From Alphaproteobacteria bacterium (GTDB lineage: Bacteria > Pseudomonadota > Alphaproteobacteria > Rs-D84), in contig JAGCRE010000084.1 of assembly GCA_017964865.1 (NCBI GenBank), forward strand, positions 1 to 13,653: a DNA stretch of 13,653 nt, read 5' to 3'. Of the stretch, positions 1 through 6,978 are shown in pieces (the stretch's first letter is position 1; every line of letters begins with the position of its first letter). Below the pieces are notes generated by a model that searched no databases, was not told the DNA's origin, and worked only from the letters and a program-made list of their open reading frames with translations. Position numbers and translations under genes: made by a program.

Positions 1-1
1 A

Positions 2-1648
2 ATTAATGACCAATTGGATCGTATGCGGCACAGTGCAACACGTGCAATGCTGGAAGAACGCGATGTTATTGTTGTGTCATCGGTGTCGTCAATTTATGGT
101 ATGGGTTCCCCAGATGAATATTCCAGTATGAAATTGTCTTTGCACCCGGGTGACAAGATTGGGGTAGGTGACGTAATTCGCAGCCTGGTTGATATTCAAT
201 ATAAACGTAACGATGTTGCACCAACGCGTGGCGATTTTCGTGTGCGGGGTGATACACTGGATATATTCCCATCACATTCAACCGATCGTGGGTGGAAGGT
301 ATCTTTCTTTGGTGATGAAATTGATGAAATATGGGAATTTGATACATTAACAGGGGCAAAATTGCAAATGTTGAACCGTATATCGGTTTATCCAAACACA
401 CACTATGCAACACCGATGCCCAGTATTGTTAATGCGATTGGTGAAATTCGACACGATTTAGATGAACGGTTGCAATTCTTTCATGAAAATATGAAATATG
501 TCGAAGAACAACGTTTGCGTGAACGCGTGAATTTTGATATCGAAATGATGGAATCAACCGGAACATGTCGCGGAATTGAAAACTATTCGCGATACCTGAC
601 GGGGCGGGCACCGGGCGAACCACCACCGACATTGTTTGAGTATTTACCACGTGATGCTGTTCTTTTTATTGATGAAAGTCATGTTACCGTTCCGCAAATT
701 GGTGCTATGTCGCGTGGCGACCGGGCAAGAAAGGAAACATTGTCGCAATATGGGTTCCGTCTGCCAGCATGTGTTGATAACCGGCCATTGACATTTGAAG
801 AATGGGATAAATTACGTCCACAAACAATCTTTGTTTCGGCAACACCGGCGGAATGGGAATTGTCACAGTCGGGTGGTATTGTTTCCGAACAGGTTATTCG
901 CCCCACAGGGTTGCTGGACCCGGTTTGTGATGTTCGCCCCACAGAACACCAGGTTGATGATTTATTAGATACATTAAAAAATATTTCTGGACGTGCGTTG
1001 GTTACAACACTGACCAAGAAAATGGCGGAACAGTTAACCGATTACTTGAACGAAAACGGTGTGCGGGCAAGATATCTGCACAGTGATATTGAAACACTGG
1101 AACGTATCGATTTGTTGCGTGATTTGCGTATGGGGAAATTTGATGTGTTGGTTGGAATCAATTTGTTACGTGAAGGTTTGGATGTTCCCGAATGTGAATT
1201 GGTTGCCATTATGGATGCTGATAAAGAAGGGTTCTTGCGTTCGACGCGTTCGCTGATTCAAACAATTGGTCGTGCGGCACGAAACGCAAATGGGCGTGTG
1301 ATTTTATACGGTGACACAATTACTGATTCAATGCGTGCAGCATTAGACGAAACCGCCCGTCGTCGTGAAAAACAAATGGCATATAATACCGAACACAACA
1401 TTACACCACAGACAATTACAAAGGCGATATTTGAACAGGTTGGTGATAAAGACGAAAAGGTTGATAAAAAACGTCGGTTTGTCTATGATAAATCTGGTGG
1501 TGTTATGGATGCGGAAAGTTTGCGTGCTGAAATTAAAAAATTAACCAAAAAGATGCACAAAGCGGCCGAAGATTTAGAATTTGAAATTGCTGCCGAATTG
1601 CGTGATACTATACACAAAATGGAAGACGATTTGTTATTGTTGGAGTAA
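2..1648 (+). CDS. uvrB: UvrABC excinuclease subunit B, 5'-truncated by window edge
   Basis: UvrB is the DNA-damage-verifying, helicase-like subunit of UvrABC nucleotide excision repair in the cytoplasm. It receives damaged DNA from UvrA and recruits UvrC. The frame is open from base 2, and its first residues (INDQLDRMRHSATRAMLEER) already match the UvrB interior, so roughly the first 115 residues, including Walker A, lie upstream. Visible family hallmarks are the DESHVT box, GIENYSRYLTGRAPGEPPPT, the SATP motif, LVTTLTKKMAEQLTDYL, VLVGINLLREGLDVPE and the SLIQTIGRAARN helicase motif VI. The C-terminal UVR domain (LRAEIKKLTKKM through LEFEIAAELRD) binds UvrC. The TTG at 14 and the ATG at 23 are internal codons, not starts. 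The next gene begins 3 nt after the stop, so the two are probably cotranscribed. Identification is certain; only the 5' end is missing. Confidence 0.97.
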   Translation: MNDQLDRMRHSATRAMLEERDVIVVSSVSSIYGMGSPDEYSSMKLSLHPGDKIGVGDVIRSLVDIQYKRNDVAPTRGDFRVRGDTLDIFPSHSTDRGWKVSFFGDEIDEIWEFDTLTGAKLQMLNRISVYPNTHYATPMPSIVNAIGEIRHDLDERLQFFHENMKYVEEQRLRERVNFDIEMMESTGTCRGIENYSRYLTGRAPGEPPPTLFEYLPRDAVLFIDESHVTVPQIGAMSRGDRARKETLSQYGFRLPACVDNRPLTFEEWDKLRPQTIFVSATPAEWELSQSGGIVSEQVIRPTGLLDPVCDVRPTEHQVDDLLDTLKNISGRALVTTLTKKMAEQLTDYLNENGVRARYLHSDIETLERIDLLRDLRMGKFDVLVGINLLREGLDVPECELVAIMDADKEGFLRSTRSLIQTIGRAARNANGRVILYGDTITDSMRAALDETARRREKQMAYNTEHNITPQTITKAIFEQVGDKDEKVDKKRRFVYDKSGGVMDAESLRAEIKKLTKKMHKAAEDLEFEIAAELRDTIHKMEDDLLLLE

Positions 1649-1651
1649 GAA

Positions 1652-1891
1652 ATGATAAATGTTAATGAAGTAAAAGAATTGATTGGGTTATATAAATCTC
1701 AGTTGTATAAAGATTTTTATGCAGTTGATATTATTGTTGAACGCAGTGGATTATTGTTCAAAATAAGATGCCCATATAATACTGAATTGAAGGCACAGCA
1801 GACGATGAATGCTATCACAGAAAAAAAACAACAAAATATCGTAAAACCAGATTACAGACCGTATATTTATCTTGTTGAAAGAGAAAAGTAA
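1652..1891 (+). CDS. Hypothetical protein, 79 aa, between uvrB and tsaE
   Basis: I do not recognise this protein. It is 79 residues long, starts MINVNEVKELIGLYKSQLYK, is mostly charged and amphipathic, and has no signal peptide or membrane segment. It reads as a small cytoplasmic alpha/beta protein. The ATG lies 3 nt after the uvrB stop. The GGAG at 1642-1645, inside the end of uvrB, is a well-placed ribosome binding site (6-nt spacing), which suggests translational coupling. tsaE follows after 15 nt with its own AAAGGA. Codon use resembles the flanking genes but is somewhat more AT-rich. The intact frame, ribosome site and tight packing argue that it is real; its function is unknown. Confidence 0.7.
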   Translation: MINVNEVKELIGLYKSQLYKDFYAVDIIVERSGLLFKIRCPYNTELKAQQTMNAITEKKQQNIVKPDYRPYIYLVEREK

Positions 1892-1906
1892 GAAAGGATA
1901 TTTGTA

Positions 1907-2302
1907 ATGGAGTATATATTAAATAATGTTGATGAAACAAGAGGTTTTGCACGTGAATTTGCAAAAACGTTGCATGCACCGGTAACTGTGGCATTGCACG
2001 GTGATTTGGGTATGGGTAAAAGTGAAATTGCACGAACAATAATTCAAACACTGCGTGGTGAAAATACGGTGGTTCCCAGTCCAACATTTACAATTGTGCA
2101 AAGTTATGACGGTATATCACACTTTGATTTATATCGCATAAATGATGCAAGTGAATTAACTGAAATCGGCTTGCCGTATGCAATTGCAAATGATATAACA
2201 CTTATTGAATGGCCAGACATCGCCGCCGATTTATTACCAGAAAATACGATTCATATTTATATTACCGAACATGGTTCTGGGCGAAAAATTGTTGTAAAAT
2301 AA
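1907..2302 (+). CDS. tsaE: tRNA threonylcarbamoyladenosine biosynthesis ATPase TsaE
   Basis: TsaE is the small P-loop ATPase that works with TsaB and TsaD to place threonylcarbamoyl on A37 of ANN-decoding tRNAs (t6A). The 131-residue length suits a short TsaE. Visible motifs are the P-loop GDLGMGKS (residues 32-39, with Met where Ala is common), VPSPTFTIVQSY (56-67) with the conserved SPTF, HFDLYRI (72-78), and LIEWPDIAADLLPE (99-112) with the EWP motif. The start is supported by AAAGGA about 9 nt upstream. It is the last gene of the uvrB unit and is followed immediately by a terminator at 2305. No essential motif appears to be missing. Confidence 0.95.
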   Translation: MEYILNNVDETRGFAREFAKTLHAPVTVALHGDLGMGKSEIARTIIQTLRGENTVVPSPTFTIVQSYDGISHFDLYRINDASELTEIGLPYAIANDITLIEWPDIAADLLPENTIHIYITEHGSGRKIVVK

Positions 2303-2304
2303 AA

Positions 2305-2327
2305 GCCGGCATTTGCCGGCCTTTTTT
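2305..2327. terminator. Bidirectional rho-independent terminator between tsaE and ftsA-rpe
   Basis: The inverted repeat GCCGGC (2305-2310) / GCCGGC (2315-2320) with an ATTT loop is followed by six T on the plus strand (2322-2327). It is flanked by four A at 2301-2304, so the same hairpin also terminates minus-strand transcripts. It sits between the convergent tsaE stop (2302) and the ftsA-rpe stop (2326). Confidence 0.9.
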
Positions 2328-4107
2328 ATTGTTTTTTAAGCAGTGATTGAACCGCAATTGGAAAGTCAGGACTGTGTGCCAAATATGAACCCGATACCAA
2401 TAAATCGGCACCGGCATCCCAGCACATTTGTGCGTTTTTATCGGTTATTCCACCATCAACCGATATTACAAATTTTAATCCATATTTCTTACGCGTTGCC
2501 GCCAAAATGGATATTTTATGCAAACATGCCGGCATAAATTCTTGACCCGCGGCACCCGGTTCAACCGTCATTACCATAACTTCGTCTAAATCACGAATAA
2601 TCGGTTTCAATATCGCGGGTGATGTGTCGGGATTTAATGCAATGCCAGCACGACGACCAGATGATTTAATTGTGCGAATTGCGTTTTTTACCCCAGATGT
2701 GTTTGTTGAAACAATTACCGTATCGGCACCCGCGGCAATTGCATCCGCCGCCCATGCAGACGGACTTTCTGTCATTAAATGCACGTGCAAGTGTGCGGTT
2801 GTGCGGGAACGGATTTTACGTAATGTATCAATTCCGCCAGTGATTTGGTTTACGTATAACCCGTCCATTATGTCAACGTGAATCATTGAAATGCCCGCGG
2901 CATCAAATGTCGTGTATGTGGTGCTGTTATTCATATCAAAGCACATACTGCTGGGCAAAATCGGGATAAATTTGCGGACTTTTTTTGGCTTTTTATGAAA
3001 GATTTTCAATATGCGTTCGAACCGTTTATTCATACGTTCGTTGCGGGCAATTATTTTTGCACATTCGTCTGCAGACATATTCCAAATGTGTTCGCCCAAT
3101 GCACGAACTGGTGCATCAATATGCACACTTTCGGTTACAATGCCAAAAGTATTTGATACAAAATCAACCACACCTTCGGCATCAGATGCACCACCGGTTA
3201 TAATGATTTTGTTGATTGGGTGTTTTTCCATAATCGGTGTTGCGTCATTTCGGATATTGTTAATAATGTTTGTCATATATGGAATAACAATATCGTTTAT
3301 GTCGGCACGTGAAAAATCAAACGCAACATCCGCCGGTGTAAACCGATCGGTCGTTTTCGGCAACATTGTGAACACGCCACGTTTTATACGGTCGGCATCG
3401 ATAAATGGTATACCAAAACGGTCAACAATAGATTGTGTTATGTTTGTGCCACCCATTGGAATCTGGTGTTGCCAAATTGGTCCGCGGTCGGTCCATATAG
3501 ATACGGTTGTGAACATCGCCCCGTAGTCGATAAACATCGTTGTTTCGTGTGGCGTGTGATAGACCGAATTTAATAAAAATTGTGAATCATAAAAACCGTT
3601 TGATTGTATGTGTGCACGACGCAGAACAGATTTTATTTCATCCATTGCGGTATGCGTATAGAACAGTGATGCGTATGTCGATACCAACTGGTTATCCACA
3701 TGTCCAATTGGCGATAACATATTACGCATATGCGGACAATCATAACGCAGTGGAATAACATATATTGGAAAAAATCCGTCTGGTGGGGTAATTCCAGAAA
3801 TCTGGTGACGAATGTCGGCCGGGCCAATGCGGTGTTCGTTCTGGAATACAGTGTTTTTGGTCGTAATGTCAAAATGTGATTCGCCAAAGTTTCCAGTTAC
3901 ATAGGCATAGTCAAAATGACGACCGATTTGTGATTCCAGTTCATCAATCACCGATTTGGTTGCATCAACCAAATCAAAAGATTCCGATACAAACATTGCA
4001 GATTTAGAAATACGGCCCGAACGCACGCGATGTGCAATACCATGCACCGCGGACGAACCAATGTCCAAACATAAAAATGCAGAATCAGTAAGATTCATTT
4101 TAAACAT
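2326..4107 (-). CDS. FtsA-like cell division actin fused to ribulose-phosphate 3-epimerase
   Basis: One uninterrupted 593-residue frame carries two unrelated proteins. Residues about 10-370 are an FtsA-type actin fold: phosphate-1 LCLDIGSSAV (12-21), a 1C/SHS2 region (about 84-165), phosphate-2 FIDYGAMFTT (192-201), GGTNITQSI (219-227) and the adenosine motif IIITGGASDAEGV (301-313). Residues 362-370 (RFERILKIF) followed by basic KKPKKVRK resemble FtsA's C-terminal membrane-binding amphipathic helix. Residues about 381-593 are a full-length epimerase barrel with HVDIMDG (410-416), HVHLM (441-445), TVEPGAAGQ (514-522), VDGGI (550-554) and SGS (572-574). The metal ligands expected for RPE (H410, D412, H443, D551) are all present. 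FtsA tethers FtsZ at the septum; RPE interconverts ribulose-5-P and xylulose-5-P. The gene abuts ftsQ (TAA directly followed by ATG). ftsZ is not next. The FtsA part is shorter than the usual ~420 residues, and its phosphate-2 loop is degenerate (DYGAMF where DIGGGT is usual). Confidence 0.88.
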   Translation of the reverse strand: MFKMNLTDSAFLCLDIGSSAVHGIAHRVRSGRISKSAMFVSESFDLVDATKSVIDELESQIGRHFDYAYVTGNFGESHFDITTKNTVFQNEHRIGPADIRHQISGITPPDGFFPIYVIPLRYDCPHMRNMLSPIGHVDNQLVSTYASLFYTHTAMDEIKSVLRRAHIQSNGFYDSQFLLNSVYHTPHETTMFIDYGAMFTTVSIWTDRGPIWQHQIPMGGTNITQSIVDRFGIPFIDADRIKRGVFTMLPKTTDRFTPADVAFDFSRADINDIVIPYMTNIINNIRNDATPIMEKHPINKIIITGGASDAEGVVDFVSNTFGIVTESVHIDAPVRALGEHIWNMSADECAKIIARNERMNKRFERILKIFHKKPKKVRKFIPILPSSMCFDMNNSTTYTTFDAAGISMIHVDIMDGLYVNQITGGIDTLRKIRSRTTAHLHVHLMTESPSAWAADAIAAGADTVIVSTNTSGVKNAIRTIKSSGRRAGIALNPDTSPAILKPIIRDLDEVMVMTVEPGAAGQEFMPACLHKISILAATRKKYGLKFVISVDGGITDKNAQMCWDAGADLLVSGSYLAHSPDFPIAVQSLLKKQ

Positions 4108-4788
4108 TTACTTCACCAATATGCGTGCAGAATCACGCATGTCTATTACCTTGATATCTTTTGCCAAAATGTTTTGCTTTTCATTTAATGAACGTAATGA
4201 TCGGACCGCAGAAACCGGATCAGATTCTGGTAACATAATGGTAATTCCGTCGCGGGTCACAATGTTCCAACGGCGATTTTCAATCCATTCCATATAATCG
4301 ATATCGGTCGCCATTGCATGAACCGCTCCGGTAATTTCAGATATGTTTTCGGGTAATTTGCCACGAAATACGATTGCAGATGAATCACGTGTGCTGGACG
4401 GTGTTTGAACAATTGTGCCGTCACCAGACAAGGGGTAAAAAGCAACCCCGTCGGTCCATTGGGCGACAGCGTGATATAACTTAACGCGGATTTTTAATGT
4501 TCCGTTTGGCAGGCGTCTTGTTGCAGATTCTTGGACCGTTGGAACGTCGCCAATGCGACGGTTTAATGTGTCCAGATTCAAAGAAGTTGTTTTTGCACCC
4601 AAACCCGCAGCAGCAACCGTTTGAATCGCGGCCAGGTCAGAATCATGTGCATCTGCAGAAATGGAAATGTTATGAATAACTGCGGCACGACCACGCCCCA
4701 GACCGTTCATAATCATACGGGTCGCAAAATACACCCCCAGAATAATGGCAATAACAAAATACAACCAAAATACGATTGAACGCCTCAT
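4108..4788 (-). CDS. ftsQ: Cell division protein FtsQ
   Basis: FtsQ is the bitopic inner-membrane divisome protein that links early and late division proteins. The 226-residue protein has a short cytoplasmic N-terminus, one membrane segment (about residues 6-24), a POTRA-like stretch, and the family landmarks VQESATRRLPNGTLKIRV...AVAQW and RRWNIVTRDGITIMLPE. It ends in KDIKVIDMRDSARILVK, matching the FtsQ 'DI..IDLR..DR' C-terminal pattern. It is somewhat shorter than many FtsQ proteins. The stop abuts the ATG of ftsA-rpe, so the two are probably translationally coupled. No Shine-Dalgarno precedes the ATG. Instead a -10 box ends 7 nt before it, which suggests a leaderless mRNA. Confidence 0.88.
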   Translation of the reverse strand: MRRSIVFWLYFVIAIILGVYFATRMIMNGLGRGRAAVIHNISISADAHDSDLAAIQTVAAAGLGAKTTSLNLDTLNRRIGDVPTVQESATRRLPNGTLKIRVKLYHAVAQWTDGVAFYPLSGDGTIVQTPSSTRDSSAIVFRGKLPENISEITGAVHAMATDIDYMEWIENRRWNIVTRDGITIMLPESDPVSAVRSLRSLNEKQNILAKDIKVIDMRDSARILVK

Positions 4789-4795
4789 GGCAACA

Positions 4796-4823
4796 ATTAT
4801 ATCATAAAATTACGTCATTACAA
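4796..4823 (-). promoter_or_regulatory. Sigma-70-type promoter for a probably leaderless ftsQ mRNA
   Basis: On the minus strand TTGTAA (4818-4823), a 16-nt spacer and a perfect TATAAT (4796-4801) precede the ftsQ ATG at 4788 by only 7 nt. Transcription should start at or within a base of the A of the ATG. No purine-rich ribosome site is present in the gap. The -35 box sits just beyond the stop of the upstream lipoprotein gene. Confidence 0.65.
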
Positions 4824-4826
4824 AAA

Positions 4827-5207
4827 TTATCTTGCCCGCAACAAATAACCCCGACGAAACATACATTTCCGGTAATAACCAACCGATTTAGATGTCGTGT
4901 TTCGTGGCACAGACAACAATGACCGTTGGCCCACATCACGATATTCGTTTGATTGAAACGTTACCCACAATCCATCCCAGTCGGGCATCATACCACTTTG
5001 GTTCGGGGCAAGTAATTTGGCAATACGCGAACGTGGGGTGTATGATTTCTTTTCAATCCCCAGGCATGCCTTGTGATCACGAACAAATTGTTCGGTGGTA
5101 ACGGCCTCGTTCTCCCAATTTAATACGGTGGCGTTATCAATGTTGCCACTGTTTGCCGACGCACAGGCACCTAAAAGTAAAAATAATGCGAAAATTTTTA
5201 TTCTCAT
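4827..5207 (-). CDS. Hypothetical lipoprotein, 126 aa
   Basis: Residues 1-15 form a lipoprotein signal peptide ending in the lipobox LLGAC, so Cys15 is the predicted lipidation site. The mature ~110 residues are polar, with a Trp-containing middle (MMPDWDGLWVTFQS) and a Cys/Arg-rich end (YYRKCMFRRGYLL). I do not recognise the family. It is encoded just upstream of ftsQ on the same strand with a 38-nt gap, but ftsQ appears to have its own promoter. No Shine-Dalgarno is visible; the ATG lies 7 nt after a consensus -10 box, again suggesting leaderless translation. The protein would be a client of the Lol system encoded nearby. Confidence 0.82.
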   Translation of the reverse strand: MRIKIFALFLLLGACASANSGNIDNATVLNWENEAVTTEQFVRDHKACLGIEKKSYTPRSRIAKLLAPNQSGMMPDWDGLWVTFQSNEYRDVGQRSLLSVPRNTTSKSVGYYRKCMFRRGYLLRAR

Positions 5208-5214
5208 AATTCTT

Positions 5215-5243
5215 ATTATAATTTATTTGCGTTTGGGGGGCAA
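5215..5243 (-). promoter_or_regulatory. Promoter of the 126-aa lipoprotein, leaderless configuration
   Basis: On the minus strand TTGCCC (5238-5243), a 17-nt spacer and a perfect TATAAT (5215-5220) are followed after 7 nt by the ATG at 5207. The predicted transcript starts at the start codon. It overlaps the divergent promoter of the plus-strand operon (5227-5256). Confidence 0.65.
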
Positions 5244-5256
5244 TAGTTTTTATAAT
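5227..5256 (+). promoter_or_regulatory. Promoter of the envelope operon, overlapping a divergent promoter
   Basis: TTGCGT (5227-5232), an 18-nt spacer and a perfect TATAAT (5251-5256) predict a transcript start near 5263, ahead of the AAGGAAAGGA ribosome site and the ATG at 5285. The two -35 boxes of this promoter and the minus-strand promoter lie within about 17 bp of each other, so the two RNA polymerases should compete. Confidence 0.6.
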
Positions 5257-5284
5257 GCATAAAACCAAGGAAAGGATTTTGCCC

Positions 5285-5611
5285 ATGGCGTTATCTGTTG
5301 CAAACTTTATTAAACTGGCAAATTACTATAATCAAACGACAATGATTATGTCGGCAATTTGTGTGCAAAAGGGCGGAATTCCAATGGAAAATTATTCTGG
5401 GCGTATGTATGCGGCCGACGTTTTAGAGTTTATTGCAGAGTATGGACGGCGGCTGAAAGCAGATGGTAAAATCGCAATTCCGGCCGATGTCGCAAAGTTC
5501 ATTGAACGCATAAATGTCGAATATGAACGTGCAAAAAGTTTAACAACACCGTCACAAAAACCGATTTATGAAATGACGCTGGCGGAATTTGAAAAGTTTA
5601 TGAACATTTAA
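5285..5611 (+). CDS. Hypothetical protein, 108 aa, first gene of envelope operon
   Basis: I do not recognise this protein. The likely start is the ATG at 5285 (MALSVANFIKLANYYN), 9-10 nt after a strong AAGGAAAGGA. The longer frame from 5255 begins inside the -10 box of the promoter and would not be transcribed. The protein is soluble-looking, with no signal peptide, and largely helical. A middle segment (AADVLEFIAEYGRRLKADGK) is amphipathic, and the tail (YEMTLAEFEKFMNI) could be a short interaction helix. The next gene starts 18 nt downstream behind its own GGGGGAAAGGGG, so the two are probably cotranscribed. Confidence 0.75.
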   Translation: MALSVANFIKLANYYNQTTMIMSAICVQKGGIPMENYSGRMYAADVLEFIAEYGRRLKADGKIAIPADVAKFIERINVEYERAKSLTTPSQKPIYEMTLAEFEKFMNI

Positions 5612-5629
5612 TAACAGGGGGAAAGGGGT

Positions 5630-6967
5630 ATGATTAAACGTTTTTACAAAATGTTTTTGATTTTAGTGGCTGTGGCGACAATTGTTACAGGGTGCCAACA
5701 GAATGCCCAAAATCAACAGCCTGCATACGACAATGTTACCGTTGTGAATAATATGGTGATTGGTGAAAATTCGGTGCCAATCTTTCCAAAAAAGGCCGCA
5801 TTGACCACCGATACGGCACGTCGTTTTTCAATCGAATTGCCAAAACGGTGCAGTGTTGATTGGAATAACCAAAATGTTGTGTCGGTTGTGCCCGAAGAAA
5901 AAATCGAAGTTGTGCGTTTGAACGTTGGTGATAAATTGCCTGATTTAAAGGTATCGGACTATGAATTTAGAAAATTAACAGTGCGTGAGGCATTGAACAA
6001 ATTGCTGGACGGGACCGATATTGACGTTGTCGAAGACGGCCAGATGACCGAAAAAATATCCGGGACTATATCATCGGGGTCGTTAACCGATGCGGTTGAA
6101 TTAATGGCAAAGATGGGGCGGGTATATTATTCGTATGACGCAGCTGAGGGGGCAATTCATTTAACGCATCGTGCAAAATGGCTGATAAAGATGCCAAAAA
6201 ACGAAACAATAATAATGGCGTTGTTGGATGCAATGCATGGGGCAGATATGCGGAATCTGTTGGTTGACTGGAACGACAAAACGATTGTGTTCGAAGGCAA
6301 CTATCAAATCGAACGCGAAGTTTCCCAGATTATTTCTGATATCGCATCGAAAAAATATATGATTGCGTGGGATATTGATGTGTATCGTGTGTATCCGCGG
6401 ACAGACAATCCAATTATTTGGATGAACCTGTTCCCGGCATTTGGCGATAAAAATATAAAAATGTCCATACCGGGTGTTGTTGGACGGACGGTTGTTGTTG
6501 GTCCAGAAATCAACACAAAAACATTACAGGAATTTATGCAACAACAGGCAAATGTTGTCCTTATATCCCAGGGGACATTTGCGATTCCAAACGGTTGGCA
6601 ATCGCGGTTTGATATTGGTCAATGTGGTAAAGAAGAACGTCTTGAGACCGATTTAACAATTGGTGCAACGGGGACATACGGTGATTTTGGTGGACGTAAT
6701 AAAATCGATGCTAAAATTGTATTGCGGACATCAAACGGTGAATTGTCATCGTTTGAAATTCCATCAACGGTTGGGGATAACTATATAATTGTTGGTATTC
6801 CAACACATGCGTTTGTCACAACCCCAGAAACATTAATCAGTCCGTTTGCGGAACTGGTTGTGTTTATGTCGCCGCGGTTGATTTCTATTGTTGATCCGGC
6901 AAGTGTTAAAACAACCGAAACAGGTGCGTTGGTTGGTGAAGCATTGCGTGCTTTTTTAAATGATTAA
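5630..6967 (+). CDS. Secretin-like outer-membrane lipoprotein (PilN/BfpB-like), probable
   Basis: The 445-residue protein has a lipoprotein signal (MIKRFYKMFLILVAVATIVT, lipobox TGC, Cys22). Residues about 105-180 look like a secretin N0/STN module: LTVREALNKLLDGTDIDVVED followed by ISGTISSGSLTDAVELM. A second small domain follows. The C-terminal half (about 245-425) contains secretin-like elements: an AWDIDVYRV strand, NVVLISQGTFAIPNG in the place of the 'TLNGQ' segment, and AELVVFMSPRLI resembling the terminal 'ELVILITPRI'. PilN-type type IVb pilus secretins are lipoproteins of this layout. Secretins form outer-membrane gated rings, but no other pilus or secretion genes lie in this window. 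It sits directly upstream of lolC/E (stop 11 nt before the lolC/E ATG). The assignment rests on short motifs, so another STN-domain lipoprotein is possible. Confidence 0.6.
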   Translation: MIKRFYKMFLILVAVATIVTGCQQNAQNQQPAYDNVTVVNNMVIGENSVPIFPKKAALTTDTARRFSIELPKRCSVDWNNQNVVSVVPEEKIEVVRLNVGDKLPDLKVSDYEFRKLTVREALNKLLDGTDIDVVEDGQMTEKISGTISSGSLTDAVELMAKMGRVYYSYDAAEGAIHLTHRAKWLIKMPKNETIIMALLDAMHGADMRNLLVDWNDKTIVFEGNYQIEREVSQIISDIASKKYMIAWDIDVYRVYPRTDNPIIWMNLFPAFGDKNIKMSIPGVVGRTVVVGPEINTKTLQEFMQQQANVVLISQGTFAIPNGWQSRFDIGQCGKEERLETDLTIGATGTYGDFGGRNKIDAKIVLRTSNGELSSFEIPSTVGDNYIIVGIPTHAFVTTPETLISPFAELVVFMSPRLISIVDPASVKTTETGALVGEALRAFLND

Positions 6968-6978
6968 GGGTGAAAATA

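Noticed and set aside
2985..3758. Plus-strand frames of 72-171 codons opposite ftsA-rpe
   Set aside because: They are antisense shadows of a strongly recognisable coding region and have no ribosome site or domain evidence.
5255..5284. Longer N-terminus (ATG at 5255) for the first gene of the envelope operon
   Set aside because: The ATG overlaps the TATAAT box of the gene's promoter, so it would lie upstream of the transcript start. The ATG at 5285 has a strong AAGGAAAGGA site.
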